Assembly: GCF_014193425.1 (NCBI RefSeq)
Contig: NZ_JACHZG010000002.1
Coordinates: 1-64,000 of the forward strand
Direction of reading: 5' to 3'
Origin: Microlunatus antarcticus
Lineage (GTDB): Bacteria; Actinomycetota; Actinomycetes; Propionibacteriales; Propionibacteriaceae
Length of the DNA: 64,000 nucleotides
Below are positions 37,289-45,090 of the stretch, in pieces. Position numbers and translations under genes: made by a program. Numbering within the stretch: position 1 is the first letter of the stretch; every line of letters begins with the position of its first letter. The notes beneath the pieces were generated by a model. That model searched no databases. It was not told the origin of the DNA and was given only the letters and a program-made list of their open reading frames with translations.

Positions 37289-38026
37289 GTGCGCGTGAAG
37301 ACCACGGAGCGGCGCGTGACGATCCCGGGAGCGGGAGTCGAGATCCAGGCGGTGGTCGTCGAGCCGGTCGGGCCACCGGCCCGGTGCGGCGTCGTCTACT
37401 ACACCGACATCTTCCAGATCACGGAGTCGACGCTGCGGACCGCACGCCGCCTGGCGGCGGAGGGCTTCGTGGTCTACCTGCCGGAGATCTACCCGCGCGA
37501 GCTCGCCGGGGTGGCCCTGGAGTTCGACGACGCCGGCAAGGCCGCCGGCCTCGCCGGGGCGGCGCACACGAGGACCGCGGAGTTCGACGCCGACCGCGCC
37601 GCGGTCCTGGCCCACCTCGCCGATCGCGAGGACCTCGACACGATCGTCGCGGCGGGGTTCTGCCTCGGCGGGCACCTCGCCTTCCGGGCCGCGTTCGACC
37701 CGCGGGTATCCGCGACGGTCTGCTTCTACCCCACCGGGCTGCACGACGGCTCGCTCGGCGCCGACGTCGCCGACTCCCTGGACCGGGCCGCCGAGATCGA
37801 GGGGCGGCTGATGGTGATCTTCGGCAGCGCGGACCCGCACGTCCCGGCGACCGCCCGGCTGCGGACGGTCGAGGCCCTGTACGCGGCGGGGCACGAGGAC
37901 CTCGAGCTGCACGTCTTCCAAGGCGGCGAGCACGCCTTCATGCGCGACGTCGGCCCCCGGCACGACCCCGAGCTCACCGACCGGGCGCTCGCCGAGGCGG
38001 TCTCGTTCCTCCGCGGGCGTTCCTGA
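37289..38026 (+). CDS. Dienelactone hydrolase family protein
   Basis: A 245-aa alpha/beta hydrolase. The nucleophile is cysteine in AAGFCLGGHLAFRAAF, with the acid residue near FGSADPHVPATARL and the histidine in QGGEHAFMRD; this Cys-Asp-His triad is typical of dienelactone hydrolases. Substrate unknown. Two in-frame GTGs (37289 and 37295) are possible starts. Its stop codon lies inside the first copy of a 29-bp tandem repeat. Confidence 0.88.
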   Translation: MRVKTTERRVTIPGAGVEIQAVVVEPVGPPARCGVVYYTDIFQITESTLRTARRLAAEGFVVYLPEIYPRELAGVALEFDDAGKAAGLAGAAHTRTAEFDADRAAVLAHLADREDLDTIVAAGFCLGGHLAFRAAFDPRVSATVCFYPTGLHDGSLGADVADSLDRAAEIEGRLMVIFGSADPHVPATARLRTVEALYAAGHEDLELHVFQGGEHAFMRDVGPRHDPELTDRALAEAVSFLRGRS

Positions 38027-38079
38027 CGTCGCTCCGAGGGTCCACGCGGTCCTGACGTCGCTCCGAGGGTCCACGCGGT
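38022..38079. repeat. Perfect 29-bp tandem duplication at the hydrolase stop codon
   Basis: Positions 38022-38050 are repeated exactly at 38051-38079. The first copy includes the last codons and stop of the dienelactone hydrolase gene, so the duplication lies mostly downstream of it. Each copy contains the short inverted piece GACGTC. Origin probably a replication slip. Confidence 0.9.
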
Positions 38080-38100
38080 GCTGGCACGGGCCGCAGGTCG

Positions 38101-38166
38101 CGAGGCGTCACTTCCTCCGTCGCGCGCACCCTGCACGGTGCGCGCGACGAGGGAAAGTACGCCTCG
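38101..38166. repeat. 66-bp long imperfect palindrome
   Basis: A central perfect 13-bp stem (38118-38130 with 38137-38149, 6-nt loop) is continued by an imperfect section and closed by 8 perfect outer bases (38101-38108 with 38159-38166). It lies between the dienelactone hydrolase gene and tRNA-Tyr, where the two transcripts converge, so it can serve as a bidirectional terminator; the length suggests a REP-like element. Confidence 0.75.
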
Positions 38167-38286
38167 TCGTCATGAGGAATCCGCACGCGGTGTCGAGGAA
38201 GCAGAGAAGCGCCCGATCCGGCTGCTGGACCGCTCTCGCGACCCAGGCCGCGTCGAGCGCTTCGTCCTGACGGGGGTGGTGCTGTG

Positions 38287-38368
<82 letters not shown>

Positions 38369-38490
38369 ATGCCGGGCGAGCCCGGCGGAGATGAACCATA
38401 CCGTGCCGGACGCCCGCCGCCGAACGGGATCGGACGGCGGTCCGTACGGGGCCCCGACCCGCGCGCGGACGGGTGCGGCAGGATGGGGGC

Positions 38491-38982
38491 GTGGCTTCGG
38501 AGAGCTCGTTCGACATCGTCAGCAAGGTCGACCGTCAAGAGGTCGACAACGCCCTCAACCAGGCGGCCAAGGAGATCCGGCAACGCTTCGACTTCAAGAA
38601 CACCGAGGCGTCGATCGTCTGGTCGGGCGAGTCGATCGAGATGGAGGCCGTCTCGGAGGAACGCGTGAAGGCGGTGCTGGACGTGTTCGAGTCCAAGCTC
38701 GTCCGTCGCGGCGTCAGCCTCAAGTCGCTCGACGCCGGCGAGCCCCGGTCCTCCGGCAAGATCTACAAGATCACCGCCACGACGACCGAGGGCATCAGCA
38801 CCGAGAACGCCAAGAAGGTCGCCAAGCTGATCCGCGACGAGGGTCCCAAGACCGTCAAGACCCAGATCCAGGGCGAGGAGCTGCGCGTGAGCAGCAAGAG
38901 CCGCGACGACCTGCAGGCCGCGCAGAACCTGGTCAAGGGCGCCGACTACGACTTCGCCGTGCAGTTCACCAACTACCGCTGA
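38491..38982 (+). CDS. YajQ family nucleotide-binding protein
   Basis: A 163-aa protein, the same length as E. coli YajQ. It starts (M)[20 protein letters not shown] and has both ferredoxin-like halves: [20 protein letters not shown] and [20 protein letters not shown]. Family members bind cyclic di-GMP in Xanthomonas and Pseudomonas; in actinobacteria the role is unclear. The GTG at 38491 is chosen over 38473 because it gives the family start and has a GGATGG-like ribosome binding site. Confidence 0.93.
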   Translation: MASESSFDIVSKVDRQEVDNALNQAAKEIRQRFDFKNTEASIVWSGESIEMEAVSEERVKAVLDVFESKLVRRGVSLKSLDAGEPRSSGKIYKITATTTEGISTENAKKVAKLIRDEGPKTVKTQIQGEELRVSSKSRDDLQAAQNLVKGADYDFAVQFTNYR

Positions 38983-39009
38983 CCGCGTACGACGAGCACT
39001 GGAGCGACC

Positions 39010-39576
39010 ATGGGCATCCTCGACGACCTCAAGAACAACCTCGAGAAGCTGGGCGACAAGGCCAAGGAGGGGTTCGACGACGTCAAGGACAAGGCCGGTG
39101 ACCTCCTGGACGACGCCAAGGAGCGCTTCGGCCAGGACGACGACGAGACCTCGCCCCTGACCGAGAGCTCCGACGTCGGTCCCGACAGCTCGAGCACCGA
39201 CGCCACGCAGCCCGGCTACGTCACCGCGGAGGACGACGTCACCGAGGAGACCGACGAGACCTCGCTGGACGCGGAGTCGTCGGACGGCCCCCTGGACGAC
39301 GAGCTGGACGACGAGGTGACCGCCTCCGACGTCGTGCCCCCGGCGGCCGCTGAGCTGGACCCGGTCGAGCTGGACGCCGAGGAGACCGACACCGACCTGT
39401 CGGAGCCGGCCATCAGCACCTCCGCTGAGCCGACCGTCGAGCCGGTCGTGGAGAAGGACGTCGACCCGTACGACCAGCCGCTGACCGAATCGATCGGCGA
39501 CGCGCTCGGGGACGGCTCGGTCGACCGGGAGGCGCTGGACGCCGCCGTCGACCCCGACCAGGACGCACGCGCCTGA
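39010..39576 (+). CDS. Acidic low-complexity protein with MT0933-like N-terminus
   Basis: A 188-aa protein. Residues 1-40 form charged amphipathic helices (MGILDDLKNNLEKLGDKAKE) resembling the short MT0933 antitoxin-like family; residues 41-188 are a disordered Asp/Glu/Ser/Thr-rich tail of net strong negative charge. No signal peptide or membrane segment. A GGAG ribosome binding site precedes the ATG. No toxin-like partner is adjacent, so an antitoxin role is not supported. Function unknown. Confidence 0.7.
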   Translation: MGILDDLKNNLEKLGDKAKEGFDDVKDKAGDLLDDAKERFGQDDDETSPLTESSDVGPDSSSTDATQPGYVTAEDDVTEETDETSLDAESSDGPLDDELDDEVTASDVVPPAAAELDPVELDAEETDTDLSEPAISTSAEPTVEPVVEKDVDPYDQPLTESIGDALGDGSVDREALDAAVDPDQDARA

Positions 39577-39590
39577 CCGGACCGACGGGC

Positions 39591-40652
39591 GTGGACGTGC
39601 CGGCAGACGGCGACCGCCCCACCGACCTGCCCTACCCCGACGTGGACGAGCTCGAGGCGGCCGCGGCCCGGGTGCTGCCCGAGCACGTCGTCGGCTACTT
39701 CCGTGGCCCGACCGGCGCGTACGGGATCCCGACCGAGGCCGAGCGGTGGTCGCAGCTGCGGTTCCGGCCGCACGTGCTCCGGGACACGAGCCGGCTCAGC
39801 CTGGCCACGACCGTCCTCGGCACCCCGGTGGCCAGCCCGGTGCTGGTGGCCCCCATGGCGCAGCAGCGGGCGGCCCACCCCGAGGGCGAGGTCGCGACCG
39901 CACGCGCCGTGCGCCGGCGGGGCGTCCTGCTCGGCGTCTCCACGAACACGGGGGTGCGGTTCGCCGACATCGGCGCCGTCGGGGCGCCGTGGTGGTTCCA
40001 GGTCTACGTGATGGACGACCGCGCGATGACCGCCGACCTCGTGCAGCGGGCGGCGGCCGAGGGCGCGACCGCGCTCGTGCTGACCGTCGACACACCCGGC
40101 GTGGACCCGCGCCGTCCGCAGCTCGAGCCCCGTTCCTGGCCCGAGCGCTACGGCATGCAGGCGAACCTGCCGGGCGGCGACACCGGGCGCCCGATCTTCT
40201 CCGGCACCCGGAACCTCTCCGTCGACGACATCGGCTGGCTCCACGACCTGACCGGCCTGCCGGTCGTGGTCAAGGGGGTCCTGCGCGCCGACGACGCGGT
40301 GCGGTGCGTGGACACGGGCGCCGCCGGGGTGATCGTCTCGACGCACGGCGGCCGCTGCCTCACCCAGTCGATCGTCTCGGCCGACGCCCTGCCCGAGGTC
40401 GCCGCCGCGGTCGGCGACCGCGCCGAGGTGTACGTCGACAGCGGCCTGCGCACGCCCGAGCACGTGGCGGCCGCGCTGTGCCTGGGCGCGCGGGCCGTGT
40501 TTCTGGGACGCCCGGTCATGTGGGCGCTGGCGACGGGCGGCGACGCCGGCGTCGAAGAGCTCCTGGGCAGCATCGACACCCAGCTCGAACGCGTCCTGCG
40601 CTCGCTCGGCGCCGGCTCCCTGGACGAGCTCGGTCCGGACCTGGTGGTCTGA
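39591..40652 (+). CDS. FMN-dependent alpha-hydroxy-acid oxidase/dehydrogenase family protein
   Basis: A 353-aa TIM-barrel flavoprotein related to lactate monooxygenase, glycolate oxidase and lactate dehydrogenase. FMN contacts are in SPVLVAPMAQQRAAHPEGE and VVVKGVLRADDA; the GLRTPEHVAAALCLGARAVFLGRP phosphate-binding end is intact. The active-site block is VSTHGGRCLTQS: His252 and Arg255 are kept, but the usual N-H-G-G-R-Q-L-D is altered at the Asn (T251) and at QLD (C256-L-T). The substrate may therefore differ. GTG start, 14 bp after the preceding gene. Confidence 0.85.
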   Translation: MDVPADGDRPTDLPYPDVDELEAAAARVLPEHVVGYFRGPTGAYGIPTEAERWSQLRFRPHVLRDTSRLSLATTVLGTPVASPVLVAPMAQQRAAHPEGEVATARAVRRRGVLLGVSTNTGVRFADIGAVGAPWWFQVYVMDDRAMTADLVQRAAAEGATALVLTVDTPGVDPRRPQLEPRSWPERYGMQANLPGGDTGRPIFSGTRNLSVDDIGWLHDLTGLPVVVKGVLRADDAVRCVDTGAAGVIVSTHGGRCLTQSIVSADALPEVAAAVGDRAEVYVDSGLRTPEHVAAALCLGARAVFLGRPVMWALATGGDAGVEELLGSIDTQLERVLRSLGAGSLDELGPDLVV

Positions 40653-40656
40653 CGCC

Positions 40657-41064
40657 ATGGCCCTGCGGATCAGCCACCTCACGTTCGACGCCCACGACGC
40701 GAACGCCCAGGCCCACTGGTGGGCCGAGGCGCTGGGCTGGTCGGAGGACCCCGAGGACCCGAACCTCCCCGGCCACGAGGAGTGCATGATCTTCGCCCCC
40801 GACGGCCGGCAGCGGCTGCTGTTCATCGAGGTGGGGGACGACAAGGTGGTCAAGAACCGCCTGCACCTCGACCTCGTCCCGACCGACGTGTCGCGCGAGG
40901 CCGAGGTCGAGCGGCTGGTCGCGCTGGGCGCGACCCAGGTCGGTGACCACCGGCGCGAGGACGGCAGCGGCTGGATCACGCTGGCCGACCCCGAGGGCAA
41001 CGAGCTCTGCGTGCTCCGTAGCGAGCTCGACCGGCCGGACCCGTACGCGCACCTCGTGCACTGA
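40657..41064 (+). CDS. VOC/glyoxalase-like domain protein
   Basis: A 135-aa protein with the paired beta-alpha-beta-beta-beta modules of the vicinal oxygen chelate fold (Glyoxalase_6 type). Recognisable elements are ISHLTFDAHDANAQAHWWAEALGW and the terminal WITLADPEGNELCVL with the metal-ligand Glu. It begins 4 bp after the FMN enzyme stop, so the two are probably cotranscribed. Substrate unknown. Confidence 0.85.
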   Translation: MALRISHLTFDAHDANAQAHWWAEALGWSEDPEDPNLPGHEECMIFAPDGRQRLLFIEVGDDKVVKNRLHLDLVPTDVSREAEVERLVALGATQVGDHRREDGSGWITLADPEGNELCVLRSELDRPDPYAHLVH

Positions 41065-41109
41065 GGACGGCGAGGTCGACGCCCCACCTGATCGCCTAGC
41101 CTTCCGTCT

Positions 41110-41559
41110 GTGGCCATGACGACGCGGGTGGACGGGACCGAGCTCGAGGTCTCGCGCCTGTGGTCGCGCCGGCCCCTGATCACCGTCGCCGGCCGCGAGC
41201 TGCCCAAGAACGAGCTCGGGCATTACCAGCTGCGCGACCGGCGTGGCGCCGTCCAGTCGGTGTCGACGACCTTCGACTGGCGTCAGTTCGGTCCGCGGCT
41301 CCGCGTGGGCGACAACGACCAGCTCCTTGGACGCCCGCTGCCGGGCTGGGTCCGGGTCGGCTACCTCGTGCTCCTCGTCGTCGGCGTCGGCCTCGGCGGC
41401 GCCCTGGGCGGGCTCCTCGCCGTCGCCGCGGCCATGGGCAGCGCGGCGCTCCTGCGCCGTGAGGACCGTCCGCCCTCGATCGTGTTGGCGGCCGCCCTCG
41501 TCCCTCTCGTGGCCGTCGTCGTCTACCTGGGCCTCGCCACGCTGCTCGCGACCCGCTGA
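41110..41559 (+). CDS. Small membrane protein of unknown function
   Basis: A 149-aa protein. The soluble N-terminal half (LITVAGRELPKNELGHYQLR) looks like a short beta-rich domain; two or three hydrophobic segments follow (GYLVLLVVGVGLGGALGGLL; IVLAAALVPLVAVVVYLGLA). Start could be GTG 41110 or ATG 41116. A weak hairpin (about 41566-41592) separates it from the convergent nuoI-like gene. Not recognised. Confidence 0.65.
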   Translation: MAMTTRVDGTELEVSRLWSRRPLITVAGRELPKNELGHYQLRDRRGAVQSVSTTFDWRQFGPRLRVGDNDQLLGRPLPGWVRVGYLVLLVVGVGLGGALGGLLAVAAAMGSAALLRREDRPPSIVLAAALVPLVAVVVYLGLATLLATR

Positions 41560-41596
41560 CCTCGCCCCCGAACCCGTCGACCGGGTCAGGGGTCGT

Positions 41597-41920
41597 TCAG
41601 GCCAGCTCGTCAATGCCGTGACGGAGGTCGGTGGCCGCCGTCCCGGCGGCGGGGTGGGCGGTGTCCCACGCGAGCGCGTCGAAGGGGCACTCGTCGACGC
41701 AGATGCCGCAGTACATGCAGAGGTTCCAGTCGATGACGAAGCGGTCGAGCACGTTGACCAGCCGTACGCGGGCCCCCGGCGCCACGTCCGGGTCGGGCTC
41801 GGTGTGGGAGTCGAGCGTGATGCACCAGACGGGGCACTCGCGGACGCAGAGCATGCAGGAGGTGCACGCCGGCTCGATGAGCCGGATCCGCCCGTGCGCC
41901 CCGGCCTCGGTCGGGCTCAT
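41597..41920 (-). CDS. NuoI-like 2x[4Fe-4S] ferredoxin protein
   Basis: A 107-aa protein with two 4Fe-4S motifs: CTSCMLCVRECP and CMYCGICVDECP, plus the complex I-type linker VNVLDRFVIDWNLC. This is the NuoI pattern, carrying clusters N6a/N6b, though shorter than a typical NuoI of 150-200 aa because the flanking extensions are missing. The ATG at 41920 overlaps the nuoC-like stop by 4 bp. Last gene of a three-gene set with nuoC- and nuoB-like genes. Confidence 0.88.
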   Translation of the reverse strand: MSPTEAGAHGRIRLIEPACTSCMLCVRECPVWCITLDSHTEPDPDVAPGARVRLVNVLDRFVIDWNLCMYCGICVDECPFDALAWDTAHPAAGTAATDLRHGIDELA

Positions 41921-42498
41921 CGCGCGCGCCGACGCACACGGCCGCCGGTGACGGCAGCGGCGACCTCGGCCGGGTCGGGGGCCGGGGCCTGCGGGTCGCG
42001 GTCGCCCCACACCTCGGGGGCGGGCACCCCCGGCGGAACCATCCGGCGTCGGCTCGGCGACGCGGCCCCGGCCGTCCCGGCACCGGCGTCGCTCTCCCCC
42101 GGCTCCTTCGCACCCGGCCACGGCTCCGCGGTCCGGGCCGCGAGGACCTCGTCCTTGCGCAGCGGCGCCGGGGCCGACCCGACGTCGAGCAGCAGCCGCC
42201 GGCGGTCGCCGCCCACGAACTCGACCCCGAACTCCTCCGCCGCCTCGCGCTCGTGCCAGGCCGCGCCGGCGAACACGTCGCGCACGCTCGCCAACCGCGC
42301 TGCGGAGCGCGGCACCCGGCAGGCCAGCAGCAGCTCGGGCGCCCCCGGTTCGTCGAGCCGGCGCAGCGACAGGACGACGCGGAGCTCGTCGGAGACGCCG
42401 ATCTCGTCGGTGCACCCGAGCCAGTCGAACCAGTCGTAGCCGTCGGCCCGCACGGCGACGACGGCGTCGTGCCAGGTGTCGGCCGGGACCTCTCTCAT
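41917..42498 (-). CDS. NuoC-like NADH dehydrogenase 30-kDa subunit
   Basis: A 193-aa protein. The conserved NuoC region is YDWFDWLGCTDEIG through SVRDVFAGAAWHEREAAEEF and RRLLLDV...PLRKDEV. The last about 65 residues are Pro/Ala/Arg-rich and have no counterpart in usual NuoC. ATGA overlaps join it to the nuoB-like gene upstream and the nuoI-like gene downstream. In complex I NuoC contacts NuoD and NuoB; no NuoD is encoded here. Confidence 0.87.
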   Translation of the reverse strand: MREVPADTWHDAVVAVRADGYDWFDWLGCTDEIGVSDELRVVLSLRRLDEPGAPELLLACRVPRSAARLASVRDVFAGAAWHEREAAEEFGVEFVGGDRRRLLLDVGSAPAPLRKDEVLAARTAEPWPGAKEPGESDAGAGTAGAASPSRRRMVPPGVPAPEVWGDRDPQAPAPDPAEVAAAVTGGRVRRRAR

Positions 42499-42908
42499 GC
42501 GCGCGTCCCGCCCTGCGCCGCCACGGCGTCGACGACCTCCCGCAGCGCGGCCGGCGTCGGGGGGCAGCCGGGGACGTAGACGTCGACCGGCACGAGTGTG
42601 TCGACGCCCTTGGTCACGGCGTACGAGTCCCAGTACGGCCCGCCCGAGCACGCGCACACCCCGTACGCGACGACGACCGGGGGCACGGACTGCCGCGCCC
42701 GTACGGCGTCGATCATCGACGCGACGGCGGGGGCGAGCCGGTCGGTGACGGTTCCGGAGACGACGACGGCGGTCCGTCCGTCGACCGGCGGCTCGACCGC
42801 GGCACCCGAGCGCGCGCCGGCCGCGGCGTCGAACTCGAGCGAGCAGCAGGCCAGCGCCACGTCGAGGACGTGGAGCGAGCCGTCCCCGTACCAGTCGACC
42901 CAGCGCAC
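42495..42908 (-). CDS. NuoB-like subunit carrying the N2-type Fe-S cluster motif
   Basis: A 137-aa protein with all four cluster N2 ligands: the tandem cysteines in ALACCSLEF, a cysteine in YGVCACSGGPYWDSYAV and the last in VYVPGCPPTPAAL. It is shorter than typical NuoB (about 180 aa) through loss of N- and C-terminal extensions. It heads the nuoB-nuoC-nuoI trio. The gene upstream on the same strand ends only 42 bp away. Confidence 0.88.
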   Translation of the reverse strand: MRWVDWYGDGSLHVLDVALACCSLEFDAAAGARSGAAVEPPVDGRTAVVVSGTVTDRLAPAVASMIDAVRARQSVPPVVVAYGVCACSGGPYWDSYAVTKGVDTLVPVDVYVPGCPPTPAALREVVDAVAAQGGTRA

Positions 42909-42950
42909 GCGCTCACCGTACGCGGACGCGGCCGCCGGTCGTGGCCGCCG

Positions 42951-44900
42951 TCAGCCGACCGTGACCGCCAGCGTCGCGCGGGCGGTGGCGCCGTTCGCGT
43001 CGGCGACCTGGTAGCCGACCATCGGGACCGGGCCCGTCGCCGCCCCGAGCGGCACGAACGTGATCTGACCGGTGCCCGACACGAGGAACACGCCGCGACC
43101 GGCGACCTTCAGGGTCTTGGCGTCCCCGTACAGCGCCGAACCGGCCGGCAGCGCCGCACTGGTCCGGAGCCGGACGCTCGAGGCGACCAGGGGCGCACCG
43201 GGGCCACCCGGGCGGTCATTGGTCAGCACGTCGACGACCACCGGCCCGCCGGCCGACGTGCTCGCCGTGTCGGCGTTCGCCGTGGGGCCCGGCCCGGGCA
43301 CGGGCGCGGGGACGACCGGCGGGCTCCCCACCTCGACCGGCACCGTGACCGTGGTCGCCCCGTTCGCGGCGGTCGCGTGGAAGCCCGACACGGGTACGGC
43401 CGTGCCCTTGGCCGTCGCGGTCAGCGAGGTGGCGCCGAGGTCGGCGGCGGTCACGATGCGGCTCGCGGTGCAGGTCGTCGTCCGGTTGTCCCCGAGGGTT
43501 CCGCCCAGTGCGACCGGCGCGCAGACCAGCGCCGAGACGCCCGGCGAGCTGGAGCCGACGACCAGGTCCTTGACGCTGCGGTTGCCCCGGTTGCGGACGG
43601 CGAAGGTGTAGTCGACCCGCTGCCCGACCGTCGTGACCGTGGCCGGGCTCGCCGTGCCGGTGACCGTCAGCCCCTGGGTGATGCGGCTCGCCGTGGAGCT
43701 GCCGCTATGGGCCCGCAGCGGGAGCGACTGCCCCCCCTGCGTCGTGGTCCCGGTCGCGACGACGGTGTCGGAGATCGTGGCCGCCTCGGCGTCGAGGTCA
43801 CGCTGGTTGGCCCGCGAGGTCGCGGTGCAGGTCGTCGACGACCCGGGGGGAAGCGCGCTGCCCAGCGCCACCGGCGTGCACGTCTGGGTGAGGATCCGGG
43901 CCCCCAGCGAGTGCGTGAGCGCGAGCCCGGCGACCGGGGTGGTCCCGGCGTTGGTGATCGTGGTCGTCCAGGTGATCGTGTCGCCCACGTGGAAGAAGAG
44001 GTCCGGGCTGACCCGCTCGCTCACGGCCAACCGGTCGGCGGTGACGGTCCAGCGGACCTGCCCGGTGATCACGTGGTGCTCGGTGGCCCCGCTCGCGGTC
44101 CGCGTCGTGTCCTGCGCGGTGTAGTAGAGCGCATAGCTGTCGTTGATCGTCACGTACGCGACGTCGGGGGCGAAGGTCGCCAGCCGGGTCCTCGGGTCGA
44201 TCGTGAAGACCCCGATCTTCGGAAAGGTGAGCACGAGGCCGTCCGAGGACACGGTCACCGGCGCGCCCTGCGCGGCCCGGAACCGGAGCGACGAGCGGTC
44301 GAGCGTCCCGAGGGACCCGTCGGCGTTGCGGCCCGGCTTGTCGTTCGCGAGCAGGTCGAGGGTCAGGCTCCGACCCTGGGTCGTCTCGAAGCGGTCGTCG
44401 CCGGCGCCGGCGGTCACCACCACGGTCTGCAGCCCCTCGGCGGTCAGGCCGGCGGCGTCGGTGATCCGGTAGCGCACCGACCGGGTCCCGGTCACCCCGG
44501 CGGTGTCGAACGTCATCCGACCGTCCCCGGCGATCTTCCAGGTGCCGAACCCGGAGTCGAAGAGCACCTTCTCGGACACGGAGCTCCCCGCCGGGAGCGG
44601 GGCGGGCTGGGCGGCGGTGAACGCCGTCAGCCCGAACTTGATCGCCGACGAACCGGCGACGTCGTCGCGGGCACCGGGCAGCAGCACCTCGTAGGTGCTG
44701 ACCGAGACGGTGCCGCCGCCGTCCACCACGGTCGGGCCGCTCGCCGCGGCCGCCGACGACGGATGGGCGACCTGGAGCCCGAGCACGACGGCGAGGGCGA
44801 GCAGCGCCGCCAGGAGCAGCAGGCCCGTGCGACCGGGAACCCCACCCGCGCTCCGAGACGAGGTGGTGGCCCGGACGGGGCGGGGGTCGACGTGCTGCAT
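42951..44900 (-). CDS. Secreted repeat protein with CshA-type and DUF11-like domains
   Basis: A 649-aa exported protein; ATG at 44900 follows GGAGGT by seven bases. Residues 26-52 are a signal peptide (GLLLLAALLALAVVLGLQVA, then SSAAAA). Two beta-sandwich modules with the VLLPGARDDVAG and LDLLANDKPG starts follow. Two DUF11-like repeats come next (ITWTTTITNAGTTPVAGLAL; YTFAVRNRGNRSVKDLVV), each with paired cysteines. A PVPAPVPGPGP-type linker leads to a terminal CshA-like module (DVLTNDRPGG to GYQVADANGATARATLAVTV). No LPXTG motif or C-terminal membrane anchor, so it is released or held non-covalently. It has its own promoter. Confidence 0.8.
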   Translation of the reverse strand: MQHVDPRPVRATTSSRSAGGVPGRTGLLLLAALLALAVVLGLQVAHPSSAAAASGPTVVDGGGTVSVSTYEVLLPGARDDVAGSSAIKFGLTAFTAAQPAPLPAGSSVSEKVLFDSGFGTWKIAGDGRMTFDTAGVTGTRSVRYRITDAAGLTAEGLQTVVVTAGAGDDRFETTQGRSLTLDLLANDKPGRNADGSLGTLDRSSLRFRAAQGAPVTVSSDGLVLTFPKIGVFTIDPRTRLATFAPDVAYVTINDSYALYYTAQDTTRTASGATEHHVITGQVRWTVTADRLAVSERVSPDLFFHVGDTITWTTTITNAGTTPVAGLALTHSLGARILTQTCTPVALGSALPPGSSTTCTATSRANQRDLDAEAATISDTVVATGTTTQGGQSLPLRAHSGSSTASRITQGLTVTGTASPATVTTVGQRVDYTFAVRNRGNRSVKDLVVGSSSPGVSALVCAPVALGGTLGDNRTTTCTASRIVTAADLGATSLTATAKGTAVPVSGFHATAANGATTVTVPVEVGSPPVVPAPVPGPGPTANADTASTSAGGPVVVDVLTNDRPGGPGAPLVASSVRLRTSAALPAGSALYGDAKTLKVAGRGVFLVSGTGQITFVPLGAATGPVPMVGYQVADANGATARATLAVTVG

Positions 44901-44976
44901 GGAGCCACCTCCGGACGACGCCGACCCGCCACCGGCACCCGACGGGCGTCGGGGACCTCGGGTCCGGCCAGGCCTG

Positions 44977-45005
44977 ACTCTAGGGACGTTCCGGGGCCCT
45001 GCCAA
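44977..45005 (-). promoter_or_regulatory. Promoter of the 649-aa surface protein gene
   Basis: On the minus strand: -35 TTGGCA (45000-45005), 17-bp spacer, -10 TAGAGT (44977-44982). The spacer closely matches that of the promoter at 50912-50940, which drives a paralogous gene. Confidence 0.65.
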
Positions 45006-45090
45006 GACTCGGTCGAGCACGACAGGACCACCCGATCCCGCTAGGCACGCCATGGAGCTCGACCGCCGTTCAGCTGTCGTCGCCCAGCGG

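Noticed and set aside
39010-39576. Antitoxin of a toxin-antitoxin pair (MT0933-like N-terminus)
   Set aside because: No toxin-sized partner gene adjoins it, and the long acidic tail is not part of that family; kept as unknown function.
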